Source: Tachypleus tridentatus
Taxonomy: Eukaryota > Arthropoda > Merostomata > Xiphosura > Limulidae
Assembly: GCF_004210375.1 (NCBI RefSeq)
Contig: NC_134837.1
Location: 167,565,310 to 167,629,309, forward strand
Direction of reading: 5' to 3'
Length of the DNA: 64,000 nt
This document shows, piece after piece, positions 1 through 9,660 of this stretch (the stretch's first letter is position 1; each line of letters starts with the position of its first letter). The notes under the pieces were generated by a model. The model was not told where the DNA came from. It saw nothing but the letters and a program-made list of their open reading frames with translations, and did not search any database. Both the position numbers and the translations under genes were made by a program.

Positions 1-301
1 GAGGGACCGAAAGTATAAAGGCAACCGTCAACTTGTGAATTATAGCCTCAAGTTCAAACTTTCACTTTTCCTTCATGTTGTATTAACTTAGTTGAAATAC
101 TGAGAAATCCAGGTTAGATGAAATGAAAATTTAAGTTATAATGTATTTGCAATTGTTAATTTTATCATAATATATTTACATTAACTGATTTCTCTTTAAT
201 ATCCAGGGGCTAGTAGAAAGTTTAAAAATGGTGGTTTGAAGTAAAAGGGTTAAAATTAATTTATTTTTTTCTAGTTTTCTGTGAACTGGCTTTTTTTTTT
301 T
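1..301. other. AT-rich intergenic DNA
   Basis: I see no gene here. The stretch is AT-rich and ends in a T run just before a hAT-like terminus. The other end of that hAT-like element was not found in this stretch. Confidence 0.5.
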
Positions 302-346
302 TCATGAACCAGTACCGGGTCATGTACCACACTTTGGAAAACGCTG
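302..346 (-). mobile_element. hAT-type terminal fragment
   Basis: Read on the minus strand from 346, the sequence begins CAGCGTTTTCCAAAGTGTGG. This resembles the CAG-starting inverted ends of hAT elements, which often read 'CAGyGgTTcCCAAAGTGTGG'. Only this one end is visible, so it is an orphan terminus or a decayed MITE. The identification rests on motif similarity alone. Confidence 0.4.
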
Positions 347-426
347 CTACAAAGTAATTCGTAATCGCTACAGTAACTTGATTTCAAGTTCTTTATATGA
401 AATATTCTAAGAGGACCCTATCTAAC

Positions 427-561
427 CAGTGGCGTATTTAAGTAGGGCCCATAGTCTTAATGGGGACATATTAATAATTTTTTCTATGTAAAATTACATG
501 GGATATAGGGTCCACAAACATTATTAACCTCTGGGCCTACACAACCTTAAACCTGCCACTG
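427..561. mobile_element. hAT-like MITE (135 bp)
   Basis: The left end starts CAGTGGCGTATTTAAG and the right end, reverse-complemented, starts CAGTGGCAGGTTTAAGG. Both are followed by a GGCCCA block, giving imperfect inverted repeats of about 30 bp. The CAGTGGC start and small size are typical of non-autonomous hAT elements. No coding capacity is present and no clean 8-bp target duplication is visible, so the copy is probably old. Confidence 0.6.
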
Positions 562-1663
562 CTTCCAATGATAGAACAACGAATAGAAACAACTAAGTCA
601 ACCAGTATAAAAGAAACACTTGTTTATATCATCACTAAAACAACGACTGTGGAGATGAATAACCATGCTTTAGTATGAATGAGCAATGAAATGTTGCAGG
701 AATTACATTTTTATAGTGTTTTCTGTGAAGTTCTAGATTAATTATTCCGTATACTTGTTTTACTGTGTTTTACTGATGATGAAATTCGCTTACGAAAAAG
801 TCATTCGATTAATATTGTCCGTTACTATAATAGTTTGCTGTTTATTATAATAAATTCTTGTAAAATGTGTGATAAATAACACAATAACTATACTATTTTG
901 GATTTTAAACAAACGCAGTACAATATTGTAGTATATAAACGGTCTCAAACGAATTATGTTGATAATGTGGGATACTTCTAAAATACTTGACGTGCAACTG
1001 TTTTAGAATGGATCATTGTTACCAATGCTTTATATGTTGAAGTATATGTTTTACATTCTCATGTGTTCTAATAGATGCAAGCTTTAAATTCAGTAATCAT
1101 TCCGAGGCACAAAGAAAATTCCAGTTATGATATCACCTTTAAAGACGATCAATCTGATTAATATTCGATTCTTGATGTAATCTGTGAATCCACATTTCTT
1201 TGGTTCTTCGCTTTTTTTTCTCTTTGAAGTGTTTCCCAGAATATTGATATTTGGAACAACAGGAAGAAAGTCATAGTCTTGTTACCCATGTGGAATAATA
1301 GCGAACTGATTATCTGAAGCATTCTCAACATACTTTCCATGAACTAAGAGCCTAAATAGCTATAGTTGCACCTTACCTTTTAAATATATGGTTGATATAA
1401 AAGCGTTGCGTTTTCGGAGCCTCGTATTGAAATTTCAAGTGATCACTTAAATGAAATATAGGTTTAAAAACAATTCCAACTTGAATTTAAGGATAAATGT
1501 TTAAATGCCATACAGCTTTAATATCTTTCTTTATTCTACAGAATTTTCCTTGTATACAACAAAATGACCTTTTAGTTGTAAAACATTTGTTAATTTTACA
1601 AGTATATAAAAAGGCTAAAATACAACTTAATAGTAGTATCAACCAAATAAAAAGAGAAATAAT
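562..1663. other. Intergenic DNA, no gene recognised
   Basis: This is AT-rich sequence with only short chance open frames and no recognisable protein or RNA gene. Confidence 0.5.
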
Positions 1664-1946
1664 TTCTTTGTTTGTTTGTTTTGAATTTCACACAAAGCTA
1701 CTCGAGGGCTATCTCTGCTAGCCTTCCCTAATTTAGCAGTGTAAGACTAGAGGGAAGGCAGCTAGTCATCACCACCCACCGCCAACTCTTGTGTTACTTT
1801 TTACCAACGAATAATGGGATTGATCGTTACATTATAACGCACCCACGGCTGAAAGGGCGAGCATGTTTGGCGCGACGGGGATGCGAACCCGCCACCCTCA
1901 GATTACGAGTCGCACGTCTTAACACGCTCAGCCATGCCGGGCCCAG
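1664..1946 (-). mobile_element. tRNA-derived SINE, family 1
   Basis: This is a nearly full-length copy of the dominant SINE of the window. On the minus strand it has a tRNA-like head (GGCCCGGCATGGC..., then a B-box-like GGGTTCGCATCCC region), a conserved body and a tail of (CAAA)n type, seen on the plus strand as TTTGTTTG. A possible short target duplication, TTTCTTTG, lies at both sides. Open frames across it are chance. Confidence 0.85.
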
Positions 1947-2083
1947 TTTCTTTGTAAGAATTACTCCATGCTAACTACCTCTTCATAAAACCAGGAAAAA
2001 AATAAGCTCTCAATATGAAAACGTGAATTAAATTGTTTTTGAACTCTAGGACTATGAAACTATTAAAAAGAAAATATGTGGTT

Positions 2084-2335
2084 TGTTTGCTTAGAAATTC
2101 GCGCAAAGATATGTGAGGGCTATCTGCACTAGCCTTACCTAATTTAGCAGTGATAGACTTGGGAGAAGGCAGCTTGTCATCAACACCCGCTGCCAACTCT
2201 TGGGCTACTCTTTTACAAAACATTGTGGGATTGACCGTCACAATTATAATGCCCCTGCGGTTGAAAGGACGAGCATATTTGGTGGGATGTTGGATTAAAG
2301 CCTTTGATCCACAGACAGTGAAAACACACACCAGT
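2084..2335 (-). mobile_element. tRNA-derived SINE, family 1, diverged
   Basis: It shares the same body as the copy at 1664-1946 (GCGCAAAG, TAATTTAGCAGTG, GGGATTGACCGTCAC and a GGCTGAAAGGGCGAGC-like block) but is more diverged, and its tRNA head is degraded. Orientation is minus. Confidence 0.75.
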
Positions 2336-2679
2336 AAATGTTGATTAATAGAAGCATTTATTTTCCAACAATTTTCCTAAAATAATTATTTTATATCAAA
2401 AGTGGCAAAGTTTGTGGAATTTGTTCTTCAACTGTAACTTTGAGTATTTATCTGGTTTTGATATTTATATATATCAGATTTATTTTTAAAAATGATAAAG
2501 GTGTCATCTACATATCTTTTATAAGATAACCGCTTAAATTATTCAGGACACTTATCTTACCAACTTTTATAGTGGTAATTTAAAACGATAGCTAAATATA
2601 GCGCGACCCTTGATCCCATAGAAACTGTATCTACTTGTTATTAATGACAAACACTTAAAAATACATTAGAACAAATTAT

Positions 2680-3291
2680 CTAGTCATCGTCAGGTTCACA
2701 AAGAAGGTCGAAACGTTGTTCGCTCCTCTACGTAAAAAATTTTCTCAACCTACACGTGCCGTTTTTACATAACTATTTTCGGTATAAAGGTGTTCCATTA
2801 TATTGATTTAATTTTGGTTTTAGTTGTTGTATAAGTAGGGCTTCTTTGATTTTGCATTTATTTATATTTGTTTCCCTATTTAGTATCTGGGTGTGTTTTT
2901 TGTTATGGGTATGTTGTGTTTATTTGATTTGGAGTGTTAAAAACGTGTGAATGTTTTTTTTTGTTTGTTCTTTAAACCTGATTTCCATTTTTCTGCTTGT
3001 TTCTCTAATATAGAAGTCGTGGCAGCTGTTGCATTGTATTTTATAAATAATGTTCATGTTGAGTTTGTCAGTGTAGTTTTTACATAGTATTGACTTTAGT
3101 TTTTAAATAAATTTGGTAATTACTGGAATGTTGTGTTTTGTTTTATGTTTTTCCAAATGTTGGTTATTTTTGTCGCTGATGTCGGGAACATATGGTATGC
3201 CGTAGTGTAAGATTTTGTTGTTTGTTGCATCTTGGAATTTATTAACGTTTGTTTGTTTTTTATTGTAATGTTGATCTAGGTGTGTGCGTAT
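2680..3291 (-). mobile_element. Penelope-like retroelement, 3' part with GIY-YIG domain
   Basis: Minus-strand translation near 3055-2945 gives a GIY-YIG nuclease segment (IYKIQCNSCHDFYI, then ETSRKMEIRFKE), followed near 2840 by KEALLIQQL. Just upstream (3300-3110) is a frame ending in a GIPYVPDIS-type stretch, as between the reverse transcriptase and GIY-YIG domains of Penelope-like elements. A terminal motif lies downstream (2685-2740). A second element abuts it at about 3292, so the 5' part is missing or displaced. The copy is broken and old. The family call follows from the RT-tail plus GIY-YIG order. Confidence 0.7.
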
Positions 3292-4625
3292 AACACTATG
3301 TAACACAAATTTCGTTCCTGGATAGTATGTCTTATTTCTTAATTGCTTATGTTGTAAAAGTACAGAAAATTGTCATTATTCCCTTTAAACTTTGCTTTTA
3401 TGATCTGGATAATGAAATTTAGAAATTAACCTATTTTCTGTGTAAAAACGGACACATTTACACATTTTCATTTACGTAAGGTCTGAATAAAATAACATAT
3501 GAATCAAGATTTACATATATTTATGCTAAAGTTATACAAAAATGTTTAGAAGTGAGTAGTTTTTCGAGATTTGCGACTCTAATCTATATCACTTTCACGT
3601 ATCAGCCCTCAAATATCGTCTCCCATCATGTTTTCGGTATACGCTCCTTGATAGCGGCGTTCAAAGTCCAGTATATCTTGGTGAAAGCGCTCGCCTTGCT
3701 CCTCTGAGTATGCTGCTATGTTCTTCTTGAATTTATCAAGATGAGCGTCAATGATATGGACTTTCAGTGACACCCTGCAGCAATTTTGCCACAGTTCTTC
3801 ACCAGAGCCTCAACCAGTTCCACATAATTTTCTGTCTTGTGATTGCCCAAGAAGCCTCGAACTACTGCGACAAAGCTGCCCCAAGCTTTTTATACTGAGT
3901 TTCTTATTTATTGAGGATCTTATTTATTTATGGTCCAACGAAAACACCAGCTTTGACCTTTGTCTCAGACAACTTAGGGAAGAAGTCTCGAAGGTACTTG
4001 AAGGCTGTAGACTCCTTATCAAGACCAGTGACAAACTGTTTCATAAGACCTGATTTTATGTGCAATGGTGGGAACAACACCTTCTGGAGGTCCACTAGTG
4101 TCTCACACTTGACATTGTGCCTCCCCACAGAGAACTCGGTCCATTGTGGCCAGTGCTTCCTGTTGTAGTGCGCTGTGGTGTCCTTGCTGTTCCAAAGGCA
4201 AAGATAACAGGGAAACTTGGTAAAGCCTCTTTGGAGACCCATCAGGAATGCCACCATTTTGAAGCATCCGATAACCTCCCAGCCATACTCATCATACTTC
4301 AAGGCTTCTAGCAAGGTCTTGACGCTATTATATTCCTCTTTGAGGTGCGCTGAATGAATCAGGAAAAGAGATGGAGCAGCTCAGCTTTGAGGCTTCTACA
4401 ACATTCTAAAAGTTCGAGAAAATTCTCTATCAGCTACTCAGCACTGAATCTGTCTGGAATGTTCTGGAAAATGGGTAAATTTGAGAATTTCATTACCCAG
4501 ATCCAAAAAGCAAAGTCTAAAGAGAAAATTAGGTCTTTTTCATTTACTATAGGGATAAGCAATTGGGAAATAACACTTTCTGCCCAGGAACAAGAAAAAG
4601 TGAAAATTATGTTACATTGTGTAAT
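3292..4625 (-). mobile_element. TIR element with orphan gene, copy 1 (longest)
   Basis: This ~1.33-kb unit is bounded by long imperfect inverted repeats. The left end reads AACACTATGTAACACAAATT and the right end, reverse-complemented, reads TTACACAATGTAACATAATT. Both continue through shared blocks (GTTCCTGG, GTGTTATTTC-like, CAATTGCTTA) for about 60-75 bp. It carries a broken gene of an uncharacterised family on the minus strand. Shorter copies with the same ends occur at 45083-45573 and 59785-60241. No transposase family was recognised. Confidence 0.65.
3590..4360 (-). pseudogene. Orphan-family ORF inside TIR element (broken)
   Basis: The best open piece is at 4314-3928, with stretches such as GWEVIGCFKMVAFLMGLQ, GFTKFPCYLCLW, PPLHIKSGLMKQFVTGLDKE and KVKAGVFVGP. 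Further down come VAVVRGFLGNHK, AHLDKFKKNIAAYSEEQGER, FHQDILDFERRYQG and ENMMGD. I recall this pattern from repeated 'uncharacterized' proteins of Hydra, spiders, insects and horseshoe crabs, but know no domain name or activity. The reading frame has several interruptions, so this copy is dead. The plus-strand open frames overlapping it are shadows. It could be the element's own mobility protein or a passenger. No function is assigned. Confidence 0.6.
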
Positions 4626-4679
4626 TTTTCAACTGTTTTTTGAGGAAATTTGTTGATGTTAATGAAGTGTTGTTTTATC

Positions 4680-4895
4680 TGGTTGAATTCATCTAACATC
4701 TAACTGCATCGCCCCTTACACTCCCCGTACCCGTTTATACTCTCGTCCTTAAGGCATGTGTCCGGCAACGGTCAGTTGCAAACTCTTTCTTTGTTAACCT
4801 GAAGATGACTTAAAAAGGACGAAACGTTGTTGTCTGCTTTATTAGTAAAAGTGTTAAAACCCATATCAGCCGTTCTGAGATACACTTGGCTTGAT
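4680..4895 (+). repeat. Penelope-type terminal repeat motif
   Basis: It contains CCTGAAGATGAC, then AAAAAGGACGAAACGTTGTT, then a CCCATATCAGCCGTTCTGAG block. The CTGANGA...GAAAC pattern resembles the hammerhead-ribozyme core reported in terminal repeats of Penelope-like elements. The downstream 'CCCATAC CAGCCGT' block recurs near 18393. The pairing of the middle stem is poor here, so ribozyme activity is doubtful. Confidence 0.4.
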
Positions 4896-4964
4896 TACTA
4901 GATAATGTTACTTTATATATAACATGCTAGGCTTAATCCCACCAGTTTACTTGATTTTGCACCC

Positions 4965-5062
4965 ACTCCCCTGAGGCACAGCGGCATGTCTGTGGACTTA
5001 GCCGTAGTGGGCAGAGTAGAAATGACCCATTATGTAGCTTTGTGCTTAATTTCAAACAAATA
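4965..5062 (+). mobile_element. tRNA-derived SINE, family 2, fragment
   Basis: A head of type 'gaggcacagcggcatgtctg' and a tail reading 'gtagctttgtgcttaattt' plus a CAAATAAA end match the second SINE family, whose best copy is at 40636-40757. The middle, including the B box, is missing. Confidence 0.5.
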
Positions 5063-6430
5063 AAATTCTTGATTTTAATGTCATGCGTCTTTTGGCTAAC
5101 AACCGAATTAAAACCTTAAAAATATTGTATACAATAATACATGTACCACTAATTTTGTATTTCTGTTGAATCTTCTTTGTGAACTTAGGTTTACAACTTG
5201 AATTAACGTGATGTAATTTATAGTAAACGTTACTTAATAAATAAATAAATTTGATATCATTATGTATACTTTACTTTCACCCCAAAGAACCATTCCAAAC
5301 GACTGAATACATTACATCGACGTTTTGGCTAATAAGTATTGCTGAATCCGTGATTTTCTGCTTACTCATAAAACAAGCTGTTTTGTGGCTGTCAGTTGCC
5401 GTATGACAGTTTTTAATGTTTTTACATTGTACAGATAAAAGTATTTTAATCTCAAATATTGTTAGAAAAACTGATCAACTGAGTTATGGAAAAGTTGTAT
5501 TTTCCTTTAGTTTCTTGCTTAGGTCGAAGTCATTGCTGCTAGTAGCTGACGTACTTCCTTTCAATTACCACTAATTATAATCTGTTTCACGACTGACATT
5601 TGTTATAGTTCTCTTTCTTTTTGTTTGATTTTGATGTACAGTCATTTACCCATCATTAATAACCAGTCTACTGCCCTGGAAATAGCTAATAAAAAGGTAT
5701 ATTATGCTATGTTATCTTTTCGCTACGGAAATTCTTTGATAAAAACATAATTCATAAATAGGTAATTAACCATCAAGATCTCATTTAATACGTCAAATGC
5801 TCTCATACCACTTTGAGATTTTGCGCTTATCCATTGTATTGCAGACTGTGTATGGTATTATTACATGTCTTCTGTTATAGAGATGAAGAAGTTACCTAAC
5901 TTGTCAAGTAGTCAATCCATTTTGCATATGCAATTAATTAGTGTTTTGCAGATGTTTATAGAGTTATATTAAAGTAACCTTCTTTATGAGTATATTCTAT
6001 TTTTCTAATTTTAAAGTTATACCATTGCCATATTGAACCATGCGGTATATACGTTTACTTAACTTTATCAAAATGTATTAATTTTCACTCAAACACACTC
6101 ATATATATATGTAGATGCTTCTTCAACTTTTTTTTTTTTTCCATGTTCTCATTAAAGCTTCTTTTTTGTTGTTGTTGTTATCCGCAGCTACAATTATTGA
6201 TGAGTTGAGTATTTCCAAAAGCAAATTAATTGTGAGAGAATACTAAACTTTTAATAGTAGGTGAAAGTACTAAATACTTTTGTTTAAAGAGTAAAACAAT
6301 AGTTTTATTTGTATAATTTATTTAGCCAGAATATTGATGGATATTAATATTATAGATTACTTGAGTGTTTGTGTGTACATAACAAATATAACAGTACGAA
6401 AGAAGTAAAAGAGTAAAGGTCAAAGCCCTA
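5063..6430. other. Intergenic DNA upstream of YPEL
   Basis: This is AT-rich and contains a T homopolymer and a GTT microsatellite near 6130-6180. No gene or recognised repeat was seen. Confidence 0.5.
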
Positions 6431-6640
6431 GATAATATATAAAAGTGACATTACGTTTATACTTCACACAATATCTGAACGTACTATACTGATTGGTTAA
6501 TGTGTAAAAAAAAAAACAAAAAACAATTAAGAGCATCCCAATTTATCACGTGGCTCTTTGTTTTGGCTGTCATCCAGGAGGCCAATGCCCTTGAAAGCTG
6601 TCTGGGGTAAGTACAGTGAGTAATTTGATTGGTTGTCGCA
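6431..6640 (+). promoter_or_regulatory. Candidate promoter and first exon of YPEL
   Basis: The sequence shows a TATA-like ATATATAAAAG at 6435-6445, inverted CCAAT boxes (GATTGG) at 6491-6496 and 6627-6632, an E-box CACGTG at 6547-6552, and a consensus splice donor TCTGGG|GTAAGT with the cut after 6606. Base composition is less AT-rich than the flanks. No coding start of YPEL lies here, so this would be a non-coding first exon about 9 kb upstream of the coding one. That link is inferred from position and strand only. The region could equally belong to an unrelated transcript. Confidence 0.3.
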
Positions 6641-6758
6641 TGAAGCTCCTTCAGTTCTGGTTGAGTTGCGTAGTTATTTGGAAATAGTGCAGTGTTTTGA
6701 TTTCGTCGGAAAACAGCTGTTCGCTGAATAGGAAATTAAGTGGCTTTGTACATTTCAG

Positions 6759-6835
6759 AGGTATTGAGTAACTACCAAACAGTGACAAAGGAAATAGTCG
6801 ATTCGTACTAGACCTGTACCATATTCACCTTGTAG
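6759..6835 (+). other. Candidate non-coding exon (5' UTR)
   Basis: A 77-bp segment lies between an acceptor (TTTGTACATTTCAG) and a donor (TTGTAG|GTAAAT). It contains in-frame stops, so if it is used it would be untranslated. It lies just downstream of the candidate first exon and on the strand of the YPEL gene. No transcript evidence is available. Confidence 0.25.
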
Positions 6836-8199
6836 GTAAATATTCTAATATATTTTTTTAAAGAAGGTATTGTGTCAATATTACTACTAATTGCTAATAG
6901 TAATAGTTAGTATAAGAGAGTTTGTAGTGAAACTAGAACTACTTTAATATAACAGTAGAACTTGTTGGCACTTATAACCTAGCGGTAGCACATTCGGCTG
7001 CAGTGTAGTTTCTTAACACTATAAATGAGTGTAAATTAGAATAATAATGGTAACAATTAATATTATTGTATAGTTTGACAACGGATTTTGTGAGCTTAAC
7101 TAAGTTATCGAACTTGTTAACAATAACTAAACAGTTTACCAGTATTTTATATTACTAATTATTATAACAAATTGGAATGTGTTGTCAGTCACTTTACAAA
7201 ATATTCTTAATTATATCTTAACGATTTATAATTAATTTCAGATACATTTGGAATCAATGAGCCATTGAAGCACAGTCAGTCTTATTTAATCCAAACATCA
7301 ATTCTGTATCTGCTTTTTTGTTTTACACACACACACACACACACCTACATATTTAAATTTTATTCTAAAGCTTAAACTTGATCTTGTATTCTGTCATTTA
7401 CTAATTGAGGTTGTTTGACTCTTTTAGAAATTGAGACTGATTATAATTTATATACAAGTATATAACTTGCTTATGATTGTTTTAACCGAAAACATAATTT
7501 AGCCAATGTTAATGATACAATAATGTATAGTAACTACAACTATATCCATTTGCTTAGTATTACCATAGAAAAAACTTCTGTTATTGTGATCAGGCAATTA
7601 GGTGCTATATTTTTTAGTCTGTTTTCTATTCTGCAGTTGTAACTTTAGTCTTGCAATGTCTGTTGATTTTAAATATCTTGAATAGTATCAGACAATTACA
7701 TGTACTCAAATAACATGACACATGGTCAAAAAGAAGATTTTTGGGAAAAGCTCATTAAGGTGTTTTAAATTGTTAAAGACATTGATAATGTTAATGCATC
7801 ATTTTTTTTATTTTGTCTTCAGTGGTGAGAGTGGTAGGACTAGGGGCATAAATACACATTTTGGCAGGGCAAAAGTCATCTTTAGCTAAGACAGCTTTGT
7901 TTTTAATACAGGGTGGATGGTTTTTAGAAGAGGTTGCTTTTTGATGTAGTGAATGCAATAAGTTTAAGAGAATGTTAAATGAAAGTTTCATAAATACTTG
8001 AATAATAAGGATTGGATTTGAATTTTTTCTTTGTTTTAAAGTGTAGTGGATGAAATGTGCGCCTGTTCTGTTGTTGTTTTTAAATTTTATGTATTTATAT
8101 AAAAGTAAAACCTTAACCCTCCCTTTATGTCAAAAAATCATTTATTTCACTGTGGTAGATTCAACTGGAGTCTAATCTGTATCTTTCAAATCTTAAACA

Positions 8200-9660
8200 T
8201 TTTATTGTCTATATTTAGAACACAGAACAAAAATATCATTTTCATCCAGTTGATCTCACATATAACCTTGTGAGTATTTAGTAGAATTAGCTCCAACCAT
8301 ACTTTTTTCAACAGAAAGTTAGTTGAAAGATCTTAATCCTTCCATATAAAACAACTGTTCTGTCGTCAGAATCATCCTTGTAGCCCTTCTTTGGACTAGA
8401 TTGATTGCTGTTCTGATTTAAGCAGTAATGTTTTGTTGTTCTTGGAATATTAAAGTATTTTTTAAATCGTGCATAAAATTACTTTATTGCACCAGGCAGA
8501 AAATTGAGTCTAAAGTCATAGCAGCATATATTCTCAATTTGTAAACAAGCCAACTTGCTTTGGGATAAACCATAAACCTATCAGAATATTTTTGAAAAGG
8601 GGTGACATTATCCTATGACCCACAGAGGTATATTTTTCATATGCTTATGCAGTGATGATAGTCTCAATAATGAAAATGGTAAATAGCTTGCCCTATAGCT
8701 AATAGTTTTGTAAAGATGGTCATCTAACTTTCACCTCTCAATTAGTCTATACCCTTATCAAGTTGAGACCAAAACTATATTAAACCTTCTTGGCAAGGCC
8801 TAACTAGTGATTTGGTTTAATAAAGATAAGTACTTTTTTTAAACTAATAAATACACCTCACAAAAGTACAAATCTGTTAATTGTCTTTACCACAAGCAAA
8901 AGCTGTTAATAGTATTATTAATATGAATAGAGTACTACTTTAATAGCTCAAGTTACCTAACCATGCCAAGACCCTTTAATTTACCCTTGCTGTTGAGTTG
9001 GTTGTCATCTGCATTAAATTTATAGTTCAGATTGTGATAACTCTGACTTGTATAACTTGTACATGCAACTTGACTTTACTAAAAGTCACTTGCACAATAT
9101 TTGTCAAATTTACCAATTTATCAAAAGCATTCTGTTCTACCTTAACATCCACAATACAGTTAGAAATACTCTAAGAGTTTTATATCATCAGGAAACTTTA
9201 CTAATATGCTGATTCTGCTGCTATCAACATGATTACTAGAAATATTAAAACCAAATGCTTAATCTTTTACCTCTGAAGCACATCAGTAAAAATATAGTTT
9301 GACTGTGCTCATTTAATAACAACCTTTTACTTTTTCTCTTGTGACCACTTTACAATACAGTAAACTAATCTTTCTTCAATTTTATGTATTGTTTTAGCTA
9401 ATTTTTTTGTGGCACTTTATCAAAAACTTTGTGAAAGTCATAAGTACAAGAAGTCTGCACACTTTTCATTGTAAGTTAAAAAATTAATCTCATCAGTAAG
9501 GCAGGGCTTTGTTTCAGTAAATCCATCTTGACTTCCTTTTATAATAATATATTTCACTAAATTGGTTTGCAAAGCTTGTTTTACTAGACTCTATCATTAC
9601 TTACCTCTAGAGAAGCAAATTCAGAACAAGGACATTAGGTTAATTCAGCAACACACAAAA
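8200..9660 (-). mobile_element. CR1/jockey-group LINE relic
   Basis: Minus-strand translation shows a decayed reverse transcriptase. A SQDGFTETKPCLTDEI-like stretch (about 9535-9480) precedes DFHKVFDKVPQK (about 9440-9400), matching the 'sQHGF...sCLtnl' and 'DFxKAFDKVPH' motifs of non-LTR reverse transcriptases. NAFDKLVNLTNIVQVTFSKV (about 9130-9070) matches the 'DLdkL..Wa..WqmtFN..KC' region. NLVQRRATRMI (about 8410-8375) is the familiar LVQRRATKMI tail. Many stops and frameshifts are present. It is a very old insertion in the first intron of the presumed YPEL transcript. Confidence 0.65.

Noticed and set aside
1789-2344. Open frames across 1.8-2.3 kb on both strands
   Set aside because: They fall inside SINE copies and translate SINE sequence. 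The same peptide (RRGCEPATLRLRVARLN) appears in the SINE at 44292.
3751-4311. Plus-strand open frames of 64-100 codons
   Set aside because: They lie opposite the orphan-family gene, whose minus-strand translation carries the recognisable motifs.
6961-7010. tRNA-like stretch (ACCTAGCGGTAGCACATTCG)
   Set aside because: It has an A-box-like look, but no B box or cloverleaf follows at the right distance. It is too short to call a tRNA or SINE.
7324-7345. CA-repeat runs here and at 40740 and 44425; possible CRISPR-like or satellite arrays
   Set aside because: They are plain dinucleotide microsatellites with no spacer structure, and CRISPR is not expected in an animal genome.
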